Shown in pieces: positions 31,899 to 43,070 of a stretch of 64,000 bases of DNA (the first letter of the stretch is position 1; each line of letters opens with the position of its first letter). Below the pieces are notes generated by a model. That model worked only from the letters and a program-made list of their open reading frames with translations, was not told where the DNA came from and did not search any database. The stretch spans positions 121,039 to 185,038 of the forward strand of contig JAWNZC010000313.1 of assembly GCA_035771165.1 (NCBI GenBank), given 5' to 3'. Source of the stretch: Paragorgia papillata (Eukaryota > Cnidaria > Anthozoa > Scleralcyonacea > Coralliidae). The translations under genes were made by a program, and so were the position numbers.

Positions 31899-32085
31899 CC
31901 CTGGTCCCAGAGGTCCTACGCCGCCCGCTCCCCCTCGAAATGCTGAAAGCGGCGAGAGAACCTCTGGTCGAACTGACCGTTTCTTTGATCGCTCCGAGCC
32001 ATTGAAGTCGCTAGGGTCAGATCGTGACCCCATTTTCTGACTGGCTAAGAAATCTGTTAGGGGGGTTTCGATTAAAAAAAAATAA
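31897..32085 (+). repeat. one-ended copy of the TACCCTGGTCCC element
   Basis: TACCCTGGTCCCAGAGGTCC, then GCCGCCCGCTCCCCCTCGAA and CCTCTGGTCGA. It matches the left end of the element at 26929-27998. It directly abuts the last minisatellite unit, so it may have inserted at the array's edge. Confidence 0.65.
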
Positions 32086-33290
32086 TTACACAACTACAAG
32101 TCAAAGGTGGAGGCGTGAAAAAATATACTGCATCTTGTAAGGCGTTTGTAGCATCGTTATGTTAAAATCTCCGGAGCAAAATTGGAAAACAAAGCCGTAA
32201 AGGAGAAGAACTAACAAATACCATTGCTGGTGCACATTTCCGGGTCGTACCTTGGTACACCGAGTTTGCAGTGCGTGAGAGGTATAAATATTATTTCAGT
32301 GCGTTGTCTTACGTGACCGCTATACGCAACAAAAAGTGTAACCTCAGCTGTTTGGTTTTCACAATTATTTATTTAATTAATAAGAAACTTAGAACAGATA
32401 TTGAAAATGTCTATAAAGATTAAAACTAAACTAAAGTTCAGAAACTTATCTGTCGTCTGCACACAACGAAACAGTCAATAGGAGATTCCGGCACAGGTTA
32501 ACAATCCGTATGGACTTGAAAAGGAAGGAATAATAAAACCAACGGCAGGAACTCCAGGACTGACTTCGTAACCACTTTGATACATATAGCTCACTCTCAT
32601 ACATATGCATGCCTGATATATGTTCGATGGCTGCTTATATCGTTTCTAGAGTATATAATTATAGTAACATACTTCATTCTATATATAATATATTTACGTA
32701 ATTACTAAATGACATCATAGCTGACTCATGCCAAGTCATAAGTATTTACTAATTGGTTACAAGTACTTATTAAGTGTTCAGTGATCAAATAACGTCTAGT
32801 TAATTAACTGTCTTAGGATAGGCATATCCGTAACAGTTGACTAAACTATTATTTCTCTTACTCAATAAATATTTCTACGTTGCCATACGGATTGGGCGAT
32901 CGAGTATTAAAATCTGAAAATTAATCTGCCGCCGAACTATAATTTATATATACCGAGAACGTCGTTCAGCAAGCTTTTCAACATTCTCTAGTGGGTTCGC
33001 CGCGACATCCAAGTATGACTTTTTTTAAAATTTTTAATACAGTTTTTGCATAAATCAACTTGTTATAGATTCTGTGATTGTAATTTATAAATCCTATCGC
33101 TAATTTTATTACGAATATAATGACGGCGTCGTATATAATGCCAAAAGCAAGGCGCCATGCATTTGTACTACTAATTTGAATATTTTGCGGTAAACATCAC
33201 CTCTTCTAATTCATGACTTATATCATATTCGTCGCTTGACTTTGTTCCACCCAATAATATCTAATTGGTTACAGGAAAACGCTTTTCTTC
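32086..33290. other. AT-rich stretch
   Basis: No gene or repeat recognised. Confidence 0.3.
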
Positions 33291-34395
33291 TCATTTTAAC
33301 TGATGCTGTTTGTTAATGAGTTGCTTTGAATAATTACTTAAACACCGTCGTCTAGCGCCTGTTCCTGATCTAACCTGTTGGTTGATCATCGTCGCTGCCG
33401 CATTTAACTTAATCATTATCTTCCAAGTTTATTTCTTCAACTTCAAATACTTCTCCACACACTCTGAACAACTTTCAACATTTGGCCTTTTGGTTTGATC
33501 TTCATTTCGTCTCCAGTCTTGTAGCTTATTTGGGGTTTTCCCTGCTGGCGTCTCCTTCAACTCGTTGACCTTTATCCTTTATCGGCTTTGTGAAAATATG
33601 ACAGCAGTCCACTCAAATTGTTTCCTCCAACGTCTCCTTCTTTTGCTACTCCTGACAACAGGTGGGCAATTTGTCTGCACTGATCAAGAAATTGCGGGCG
33701 AAAATCAATGGTTGTACTATTTTCTCTCTCAAAACAGTTAAAACGTAGTCATCAGGGACACGTTTCTCTCCCCACACTAGCCACATGCAGTATTTGTTAG
33801 AACTTCTTTTTGTCTTTTTGACATAACGCTAGCACCATCTCTAGTGTGGACTTATCTGACCTACAATCCTGGACAAAAGTCCTGGTGACACCATGCAAAC
33901 ATCTCCTAAAGCGGCAAAGTCCTAACAACTTTGTCCAGGATTGTAGCTACTTTGCTACTCTTCGTGTAATCAATTGCACTCTTTACTTTCTGAAAGGAGA
34001 TATCTCCCTTTGGTTTAACATTGCTTGTTGCTGTGGCCAGCACGGCTCTGAAAGCGTTCTCTTCATAAAGCAAAGTTAAGAAATAGTCCTAGCATATCGC
34101 TTTTACAGACGAACTTTCTATCTGCAGCTTCTCATCCATACAATGGACAATGGTGACGCTGCCTTGTTATTTTTGGCTGTCCTTTTTAGTTTGTTTATGT
34201 GCTTTTTTAATTGTTTTTGCTATCTTGTAGATAAGATCCAGAACTAAATATGGTTCTATAATCCTTTATATATTAAGTCGTATCTCGCTCTTTCCTTAGC
34301 TTGCCTTACCGTAAGGGTTTTGCCTGATTCAAATTTCCCCTTGTCGGGACCAATAGTTATAGCTCGACTGCTAGGTTCTATTTTTACTTCCACTG
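33291..34395 (-). pseudogene. decayed coding region, unrecognised, minus strand
   Basis: Several protein-like pieces share the minus strand: VEVKIEPSSRAITIGPDKGK and GKTLTVRQAKERARYDLIY (about 34270-34395), ISFQKVKSAIDYTKSSK (about 33960-34020), and SSNKYCMWLVWGEKRVPDDY with YVLTVLREKIVQPLIFARNF and LISADKLPTC (about 33660-33808). A shorter stretch near 33400 reads FEVEEINLEDN. Stops and frame changes lie between them, and a MITE hairpin (33861-33946) sits in the middle. The pieces look like one old gene or transposon ORF of about 350 codons. I recognise no family. Confidence 0.4.
33861..33946. repeat. short fold-back MITE (CTACAATCCTGGACAAA)
   Basis: CTACAATCCTGGACAAAAGT returns as ACTTTGTCCAGGATTGTAG, about 86 bp in total. 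The terminal word also occurs in the direct repeats at 13.4 and 13.7 kb. Confidence 0.75.
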
Positions 34396-36264
34396 CCCCC
34401 CCCCCCACCCCCCCACCCCCCACAGTTTCATTATCTACAGGCTATTTGTCCCTGCTAGTTTTCTTTCTTTACTCTGTGTCCTTTGCAAACTCTTTTTGCT
34501 GCATTCACCATAATGGTTTTCAAACGGTGTCATTTGGTCACAGAAATTCCACCTTTACTTAAGATCACAATCTACTGCAAAACCTTTTGAATACACATCT
34601 CTAATAAGTGAAGTACTCTTCAAAGATACGTTTTGTCAACTATTTGTCATATACATTTATGTCCCCTAAGATATTAGCACGCACACTAATTCCACTAAAG
34701 CTATTGTTTGTCTATTTTGTTTCTTGCATATCCAAAATTCAGTCAAATTTGCCCTTCCCAGTATTTCCAATATGAACATTTAGTGATGTCTAACAACAGT
34801 GTACATCGAGAAACATTGCATACAGCTGACATGTAGCAATTGTTTATAAATTTAGCTGCTCTCAGCTATTTGAATCTGTTCACCAGCGGTCTGAAGTTTA
34901 TCAACTTTATCTCGTTCAAAAATATTTTAAAAAATTATTTTGATTATTATGGTTTATTGTTTACTATTCGTTTAATTATTATCATAGTTTAATGATTCAT
35001 ATTTTATTCATTATTTAAGCCGTGTTGATCTCGTGTCAGTTCAAGACTTCAAATTTTTGTGTTAACGCTCACCACGTACGTAGTAATGGATGGAAGCCAA
35101 TTCACGCTGTGCATGCCACTAATCGTAAGTAAAATGTGGAAGGCAACTCTTAATTTATTGGCGCGCGCATTATTCCCAAACCAAAGCTTCAGTTATTCTG
35201 GTACTGCAAATCTTGCGTTGTAAAGCAAACAAAATCTGAAGAAACAAAATCTAATGATTTCAAAGCAAATGTTGAATTGTGTTATAACATCAAAATAACA
35301 CCTTGCCTTAAAAGTGCTATTTTGCATACAAAATTCATAAAACCACTTGCAAAATTGGTGATTTTTAAACTTAAATAGACGAAGAGCAGATACTTTTAAA
35401 GTAAAACTTCTAGCCATTCCAACACATAAAAGTTCGACGTTAATATGTGTTCGATTGGTTACTGATCGTGCTTATAGAATGTAGAGTCAGCTAAATTGTG
35501 ACCTCGCAATAATTATAAGGATGTACAGACCAAGCTATACGGGTAGAGTCTTATAGGTGCATCGTTAAAAAAAGTTTTTTTCCAGATTTGTGAGATTAAT
35601 TGTTTAAGAATTAAAAAGGCAATGAAACTGAAACGAATTATGTTTTAAAGTATTCTTATTTAAATACTATGTTGCTATGGAAGCTGCAGTTGCTTAACCA
35701 TATCTAGATTGGGCTTTTTTGGTCTTCTGGGGTTGAGGGGGGGGGGGGGGGGGGGGGAGTGCTCGCGGTTAATATCTCAGAAAGTATTTATGTTATTGAA
35801 GTGAAACTTGGTATGCTAATCGAACATTCATTTTAATTTTTATTTTTATCACCCCAGATGTTACGTACCTAAGACGTCATTGGAGACGTCATACCTAAAA
35901 ATACATCAAACTGAAATACAGCCAAATAATAGACAAGAAAAAAACTCACAAATCAAATTTACTATAGTTACAGACAGTAGAAAGAAAATAAAACTATAAA
36001 TCTTAAAAATTTAAGAAGAATTTTATTTATTTATTTATTGGTTTATGGCCGTTGAGTTAGTTGTTGTGATAATAAGGTAAATGTTATATTCATTAATCAA
36101 ACTTTATTGTTCTATTTTCTATCTTTATACATTATATGAAGTATCCCATGAGCATCCGTAACTTTAAAACCAATTTTTTGTAAAAAATTAAATTAATGAC
36201 GTCACTGTATGACGTCATTGGTGGGTCACTTTGGATTTCGCCATATTGGATTTGTGACGTCATT
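34396..36264. other. region with long C- and G-homopolymers, no gene
   Basis: A C-rich run lies at 34398-34431 and a G-run of about 21 bases at 35737-35757. GACGTCATT words cluster at about 35873-35895 and 36197-36265. Other sequence is AT-rich and unrecognised. Confidence 0.5.
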
Positions 36265-38060
36265 ATAATAATAATAATAATGGTTGGTTTAATAGAGAAT
36301 ACCTTTGCACCCTAAAGGTGAATTGCGATAACTTTACAATCATGAAAATACAAACGTCAAAATATTACATAAAATTGGTTACAAGCATAATAAATCTATA
36401 ATAATATACAATTACAGACTGTATAGTGTATTATAATAGCATAATATAAGTTCTAAAAGCAGTGTTAGGTATAATAAATTTAAAACAGTAAATAATTAAC
36501 AATCATCTACCCCATACTTTTAAAGAGCATGGCAGGAATAAAACTGTTGTGATATCTATTCGTTCTGCATTTAGGAAGAGACAGTGCTTCAGAGTCCCGT
36601 AGGACGCGTTGGGTGGATACGGCTCGACTAGGGGGCAGAAGATGATACAAGTGGGATGCCGGTTGACTAATCTTCTCAAAGGTTTTCAGACAAAGCATGT
36701 CCCTTCTAATGTCGAGACGGGGACTGGAACATAACAAAAGAGCCTCCGAGTAAGAGATATTCGGATAGAAGATGCGCATTGCACGTCGCTGTATCGACTC
36801 AATAGAGTCTGACAAGTAGTCTGGAAGGCTTGTGTGCCACACCTGGCAACAGTATTCTAGGATTGACCTTACTAACGCATAATATATGTGTAATAGGTCT
36901 GTAGGCGGAACACCACTCTTCTTTAAAACCCTGAGAATATACAAGCGTTTCGATGCCTTGCCCATCATAATATCTATGTTTTGAGACCATTTCAGACGAT
37001 CGTCTAGAGTTACTCCAAGTACCTTCAAAGAACTAACACGTTCAACTTCATGACCGTCAATGGTAAGTGGAGGGACATCCGGTGCCTCTTTGAAAAAACA
37101 GACAATCATCTCTTTGCATTTCTTTGGGTTAAGCTTCATATCATTACTTGATGCCCAGCTAGATATTACATCAAGGTCACGTTGTAAATTGGAAGGACTA
37201 GCGCGCGGTATAACTTCAGATACGGTAACATCATCGACGTATTTCCAATGTTTGGAAACAAGGGCGGTTTTTTGAGCTAGGTCGTTGATCATAATTAAAA
37301 AAAGGATTGGTCCAAGTTTAGTGCCTTGGGGCACACCAGCATGAACTGGCAGCCACTCCGATTTGACATTGCCCAGTTTGACGCACTGGCGGCGATTGGT
37401 AAGAAAACTGCAAATCCATGGAATTATTGATCTCCGTACTCCAATGTCGATGAGTTTCGTAATGAGTAAATTATGATTAATGCGGTCAAAGGCCTTACTG
37501 AAATCCAAAAAGCAGATACGTAAATACTGCGACGGAGAATCAAGAGATAGTAGCCAATTATTTAACATATCTAGAAGGCAATATGAGGTAGATGTTCCCG
37601 TGAGACAACCAAATTGTTGCGGGTCTATTTCATCCTTTACATCCTCAATCATCCATCTGACTACAAAGTCTTCAGATATCTTTGACAGGCAAGAAGTTAA
37701 TGAAATGGGTCTAAGTTCGTCCTCACTAACGATTGGTTGGCTCTTAGGGACTGGCGCAACAAAAGAATCCTTCCAAAGCAAGGGAAATATTCCCGAGGAA
37801 AAGGAAACGTTGAAGATTCTGGAAATAGGTGTAGCCAGTTCATAGGCAAAGAGCTTAAGTATCCGATTCGGAATGGCATCAGGGCCCTGAGACTTGTGAA
37901 TACAAATATTGAGAAGCTTCTTACAGACGTCAGTCGGTGAAACACTAGGAGGTTGATCGGGGGCAGGCAGGAAAGCAGGTAAAGCGCAGAGGTCCAGGTT
38001 TGGAATGTCTGAATTTACCGATACAAAAAAATTGTTAAGCAGATTAGCCAGTTCCACATG
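36265..38060 (-). mobile_element. non-LTR retrotransposon, 5'-truncated, minus strand, near-intact RT
   Basis: The element ends in an (ATT)n tail at about 36265-36283 (minus-strand 3' end), with a UTR of about 225 bp and the RT ORF upstream. The 5' part, including the endonuclease, is missing beyond about 38060. It is the best-preserved coding TE in the window. Confidence 0.85.
36507..38057 (-). CDS. non-LTR reverse transcriptase, CR1/jockey-like
   Basis: A single open frame of 516 codons has the RT blocks in order: KSQGPDAIPNRILKLFAYEL (about residue 54), VAPVPKSQPIVSEDELRPIS, ICFLDFSKAFDRINHNLLIT with the first catalytic Asp, HAGVPQGTKLGPILFLIMIN, the WKYVDDVTVSE catalytic box, VLGVTLDDRLKWSQNID, and a C-terminal ILEYCCQVWHTSLPDYLSDS with SIQRRAMRIF. 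All catalytic residues look present. The first Met is within the truncated 5' end, so translation from it is not implied. The enzyme would copy its own RNA at nicked chromosomal DNA, but the endonuclease is missing. An intact frame means recent insertion. Confidence 0.9.
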   Translation of the reverse strand: MELANLLNNFFVSVNSDIPNLDLCALPAFLPAPDQPPSVSPTDVCKKLLNICIHKSQGPDAIPNRILKLFAYELATPISRIFNVSFSSGIFPLLWKDSFVAPVPKSQPIVSEDELRPISLTSCLSKISEDFVVRWMIEDVKDEIDPQQFGCLTGTSTSYCLLDMLNNWLLSLDSPSQYLRICFLDFSKAFDRINHNLLITKLIDIGVRRSIIPWICSFLTNRRQCVKLGNVKSEWLPVHAGVPQGTKLGPILFLIMINDLAQKTALVSKHWKYVDDVTVSEVIPRASPSNLQRDLDVISSWASSNDMKLNPKKCKEMIVCFFKEAPDVPPLTIDGHEVERVSSLKVLGVTLDDRLKWSQNIDIMMGKASKRLYILRVLKKSGVPPTDLLHIYYALVRSILEYCCQVWHTSLPDYLSDSIESIQRRAMRIFYPNISYSEALLLCSSPRLDIRRDMLCLKTFEKISQPASHLYHLLPPSRAVSTQRVLRDSEALSLPKCRTNRYHNSFIPAMLFKSMG

Positions 38061-39288
38061 AACTTAAACAACACAATATTTGTAGAATTATATTAAAAAT
38101 ACTAAAGTTAAGCAAATACTCCAAAAAAAGAAAAAAACAACTGAATTAAACCAGAATTTCGAAATTTTTTCCACAAACGTCATCAACAACTTGGCTGCTA
38201 TGGCAACACTAATCAGTGAAAACATTTTTTACATAGGGAAGTGTCCCGCAACACTAGGTATGAAAAGTCACAAAATTTAATGCATTTATTTTAAATACTC
38301 AAAAAGTTACCAAGTTTTAAATTCGCGAAATAGTTGTCCACCGAAGCACTGATAGCAATATAAAAACAATTTTCTTCTTCCAAGAATCTATTTTTCTTGA
38401 TGCAGCAATAAAAAACCGGCTCTTTTCCTTTTACACGGTACCGGACAAATATTTATCTGGCACAAATCGCAATTCGTCCGCTTTCGTAGGTGGACGAAAA
38501 CTCGACCGGATTCACAGGGAGCAGAGGAGTCAAATATGAGTTACATTTACTGAACGTCTTACCTTTGCCTTACCGTAGCCTATAGTATTGTGGGCTCGCA
38601 TTGCCCGAACGTCTGCGAAGCTTGCTTCGGAAACGATATGCCCCGATAGGAAACCGAATATAAATAGAGAAAGGGAAGAAACTTAACGTTCAATCGTTCG
38701 ATATGCACCGCATCACCTCGTGACGGGAAGTGCACAAATATAGGAAGCGAATGGGTAATGACCTCACTAGACCAGTTGTCCGTTAGAAATTTCAAGGAGA
38801 TTTCAAAACATAAATACGTCGAACAAAGAAAAACTTGTTTTTGTTTCTAAATGGTAAGATCTTTGAATATTAAGTGCATTCATACGTGCGCGTAAATATA
38901 TTTCGATGATCTGATAATATAAATGCTAGGACCAAAGTAGAACTTTGATTAAATTTTATGCGCGTAAATATGAATCGGTCATTTGATGCAAAACCAGGGT
39001 ATTCTGTTATTCAAGCTATAATTTTGTTCATGTTTTGAGTTCGATCTCGTGTGTCAACTCCTTTGTGTGAAGCTTATTTGAAACACTGAAGTGTGACGTT
39101 TGACACAGTCTAAGATAAAAATACGAATCTCGCCTCCTGATCGTCGATATTCCCTTCTATTTCAACCAGGTTTTCTGTATGAAAATTTAAGAATTGAGAT
39201 TTCGTGAAAAGACCGCTGATTTAGTTATAAGTGGAAAGGACAATCGTTTCTAAAAAATAACTTGGGGAAACCACTTTCTGTCAAAATT
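38061..39288. other. AT-rich stretch
   Basis: No gene recognised. Confidence 0.3.
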
Positions 39289-39442
39289 TCCAAAATTTAC
39301 AGATTGTTTTCGTACGATCTGCACTTCGACATCTGCTGACGGAAGTGAAGTATTTGTTGATATGAGCATATCAACAAATACTTCACTTCCGTCAGCAGAT
39401 GTTGCGGTGCAGATCGTACGAAAACAATCTGTAAATTTTGGA
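39289..39442. repeat. 154-bp near-perfect palindrome
   Basis: Arms of 76 bp (39289-39364 and 39367-39442) with a two-base centre match at all but three positions. The arms start TCCAAAATTTACAGATTG. A fold-back MITE or a replication-made palindrome. Confidence 0.85.
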
Positions 39443-39569
39443 TTATCCAATCGCTATCCTGATCCTACCACCAAGCGGAGAACCTTGGTTCTCAGCCTCC
39501 AAGCACTGAATCTCTCTCTACCGCTGGCATCGGCCATTGCCTACCTTACGCACTACTCAAACTTGCCGC

Positions 39570-39985
39570 CAATCCCAGACTAGAGCTAAGCACAAATAAC
39601 ACTGAGCAATGACGTAATAAAGCAATGGTCATACAGGGCGCCCATCCCAGGCTAGAGCTTGCAGAAACTAGTAGCGCACTAAAGCAAAAACTCATATTAG
39701 GCGCCAGGCTAGTCCTAGCACACACTAGCGACAAAATAAAGCAAAAACTCATACTGGGCGCTAATCCCAGACTAGAGCTAGCACAAACTAGTGACGCAAT
39801 AACGCAAAAACTCATACTGGGCGGAGTGGACGCCAATCCCCGGATAGAGCTAAGCACAACGAACACAGAGGAATGACGTAAAAAGCAATGCTCATACTGG
39901 GGCCAATCCCAGGCTAGAGCTAGCACAAAATAGTGACGCAATAAAGCAAAAAAACAACAACTTATACTGGGCGCAAATCTCAGGC
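39570..39985. repeat. tandem repeat, about 6 units of roughly 60-80 bp
   Basis: The words CAATCCCAGACTAGAGCTAG, CACAAACTAGTGACGCAATA and AAGCAAAAACTCATACTGGG recur with internal deletions and longer variants (CAAATAACACTGAGCAATGA). No coding function is evident, although some frames stay open. Confidence 0.8.
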
Positions 39986-41469
39986 TCAGATTGTCGACAG
40001 ACTATTGAAGTCTTATAATTGTCTAGAAAAGGGCTAGCAAAGGTCTCCAAGACCTATCATAGACCTTTTCAAGACCTTTTTAGATCTTTTGTTTTCGTAC
40101 GGGAAATGTGGAAATTTTTTTTTATGCTATCTTGTCGTAAAGGGATTGGATCATTGATAGTCCTGAACCCGACCTCTGTCACTTTATTGTAGATTGATGT
40201 GTATATTTTACATATTTTTTGTGGCAAATCTCAGCTTATAGTCAAACCAGGTGTTTTACACACAAAGGAAACTTTCTATGACACAACCCTGTACACACAA
40301 AAACTGTAATTGAACCATTCATAGTGAGTGGTCACTTTTAGAGTTTTTTCATCACTTCAGGAAAAATCTCCGCCTATAAATTTAAGTCATCCCTGTCCAG
40401 AGCCTGAGGGCTTCCTCAAACATTAATAAATAAAATCATCTGGCATTCCCCAGAATACAAAGCTACTAGAAATACATGAACGCAACAACCCCTCGCCCGC
40501 TTTTACATTCTTTTTTAAAACACCCACCCACCCCCTGATTAAAATAAGCACTCCTAAATCCTAATATACAGCCAATACAAAAAACAAAACAGATATAAAA
40601 ACAAATGATGTTAAATCCTTGGGATATTAAATTATACAATTTATGGATAGGTCGATAGGATGAGAAAACTGATTTAAATCATTTAATGAAAGTTGAACAT
40701 GTCAAAGCAAAATTTAGATGTCATTATTAAATTCTGGTTGTAAAAAATATATTGTTTTTAGGAGGTTTCAAATGGGATTAATTTTAGCAAGCCTTTAAAT
40801 GGCTTCTCTATGCATGTACATTTTGCAAAGGCAGTATTAAAAGTAATTAACAGCTCAGAAATTACATTTATAATAGAGTCTGAGATAAAAACAATTCAGT
40901 AGAATCGGATTCCAGAAAGAAGAATTCAAAAGACGTTTCAGTCGAAACACAGCCAAGAAAACCAACAAAGCCCATGAGTATTTTTAATAATAAAAAGTGC
41001 ATGCACGTCCACCACGGTTAATATAAGCCTTAAAGGTAGTGTTTTAAGTTAGCTTTAGTTAAGCTGACTTATGGTTTGGATGAGCAAAGGGAAAGCACGA
41101 AAACGAAAACGTGAAGCTGAATATTGTTTAGGTTAAGCGAAAACTTGAAAACAACAAGAATCCTACCGTTAACCACTTTAAGACGATTAATTTGACCATG
41201 GACTCACCGAGTGTCTTCAAACCAGGGCTACATACACTGCAGATCGAGTTTTTGTTTACCATACGGCGTTTGGTTTCTTCAAGTTCTCTGGTTTCTCTTC
41301 AAGATATATTAAACGGGTTGTTTGTATCCTTTTCTTCGTGCTCCATTTCATTTCGTTTCGTTTAAATAAACGAAAGCAAAACACTATTTGTTTGAGAGTT
41401 TTAATATAGTTTTCTTCGTCGCTAGTCACCAGTGTCCAACTATTCTTACCGCGTGACACCGTGCCATAC

Positions 41470-41471
<2 letters not shown>
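39986..41471. other. AT-rich stretch with one MITE core
   Basis: At about 40395-40455 AAATCATCTGGCATTCCCCAG is the reverse of the core seen in the 6-kb MITEs. Nothing else recognised. Confidence 0.4.
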
Positions 41472-41518
<47 letters not shown>

Positions 41519-41721
41519 TGAGTTATGGTTCACGAAATGTTAGAGAGTGCTCAATACCATATATAGATAGAGCAAAATACAAAGTATAAAGTATAGTTTT
41601 ACCTTAAAGTCTTCGCTACCAGAGGTTTCACCCTAAACGGGATCATCAGGCGACTGATGATCCCGTTTAGGGTGAAACCTCTGGTAGCGAAGACTTTAAG
41701 GTAAAACTATACTTTATACTT

Positions 41722-41755
<34 letters not shown>
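41472..41755. repeat. perfect 73-bp-arm palindrome flanked by (TA)n
   Basis: Arms at 41577-41649 and 41654-41726 are exact reverse complements around a GCGA loop; they include ACCAGAGGTTTCACCCTAAA. TA runs lie at about 41472-41516 and 41724-41755, consistent with a TA target site that later expanded. Confidence 0.9.
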
Positions 41756-41763
<8 letters not shown>

Positions 41764-42811
41764 CCAGATTTCGTCTCCCTCGCTTTTTCTCCACGCGTGT
41801 AAAGTGGACTACACGCATGTCGAGATTAGCACCCTCACCGGGCTCCGGGCCTTCGGCCCTACGCCCGGGCTCGGGGAAAAGAGACCAATTCGGGAAGAAA
41901 TGGAGGTATACATATTTGAAAACTAATTTAATGGGATAAACTTATCAAGACCTATAAAAAATTTTCATAGGGCAGAGAATATATGACCATCCACTCACTA
42001 CAAAGGCAATTGAACAGAGCCCAGAAATTCCTTTTCCTCGATGTTCTCTCCTGTTTAATATTTATATAATTATTAAAATAACCAGAAAAAGGCTCGAGAT
42101 ACAAGAAAACATTGAATAACCTAAAATAAATTTCGATTCTAGTTAACTCCAAAAAAATATGATTCTTTAAGCTTAACTTCATGTAAATTCCGTTAGCGCC
42201 AGAATTTATATTAAGCTTATATGTACTCAATATTTTTGGCGTTCGGGTTGTTTTATATATATAATCTTCGAACTTCGACTGGCCTGTTGGCTATGTTCTT
42301 TCTGTTCACACAAATGCACCAAAATAAGCTCGCAGCAAAAGATTTGCTTCACAGAACGAATTGTATAAACTCGTTGGTCAATTAATTGTCAACATTTGAA
42401 GAGAAACTAGAGATGAGTATCACCATCAAATATCAAAACGTCATTTCTTAACAGTGTATGAGTTTTGAAAATTGAAATCGCATATATAACAGCACTGATT
42501 TGCTTTTCCAATCAATCTCTTATGGTTTTAACTTCCAAAATAAGTAATAACCTACTGACAAACACATAATAATATCTTGAAATCTAAAGGGATTAAGAGT
42601 GCTTTATTTATTCGAATTCCTTCGGCGCACATAAGCATAAAACGGCACCAAATGGTTGCCAAGCATTTAGTTAATAACTGTAATTCATACCTGAATGTTG
42701 TCTTCAATTAATTATGCAACAAATTATTTGCGGTCACGACGACAATTTTGTTGAAGTAACGACTGTGACTTCCCAAATCATAAACGGCAAGTTGACAGTA
42801 CGCCAAGAGCC
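41756..42811. other. AT-rich stretch with a GC-rich island
   Basis: At 41838-41877 the GC-rich sequence CCGGGCTCCGGGCCTTCGGC continues into CCTACGCCCGGGCTCGGGG and can form a strong stem. The rest is unrecognised. Confidence 0.4.
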
Positions 42812-43070
42812 TACTACCATTTACGTTCAAGCTTGAAGCATGAACTATTTTGCACGTTTGTTTACGTTTGAAAAGCTTACATTTGACTAATTAACTTCCT
42901 TGTTTTGACCAATGAAATGCTTGTGCGTTTTTTCACACGTGAAATTCACGTGAACAAATGCATTTCATTGGTGAAAACGAGGAAGAAAATTAGTCAAGCG
43001 TAAGCTTTTCAAACGTAAACAAACGTGCGAAATAGTTCATGCTTCAAGCTTGAACGTATAAATGGTAGTA
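42812..43070. repeat. 259-bp imperfect palindrome (fold-back element)
   Basis: TACTACCATTTACGTTCAAG and CTTGAAGCATGAACTATTTT on the left return on the right in reverse complement up to AATGGTAGTA. The centre is CACGTGAAATTCACGTG. The arms are about 125 bp. Confidence 0.8.

Noticed and set aside
36799..37940. ORFs antisense to or in other frames of the RT
   Set aside because: Shadows of the 516-codon RT frame.
41838..41877. GC-rich stem as a terminator or RNA gene
   Set aside because: It has a strong stem but no tRNA or rRNA signature and no adjoining gene; it is more likely part of a repeat.
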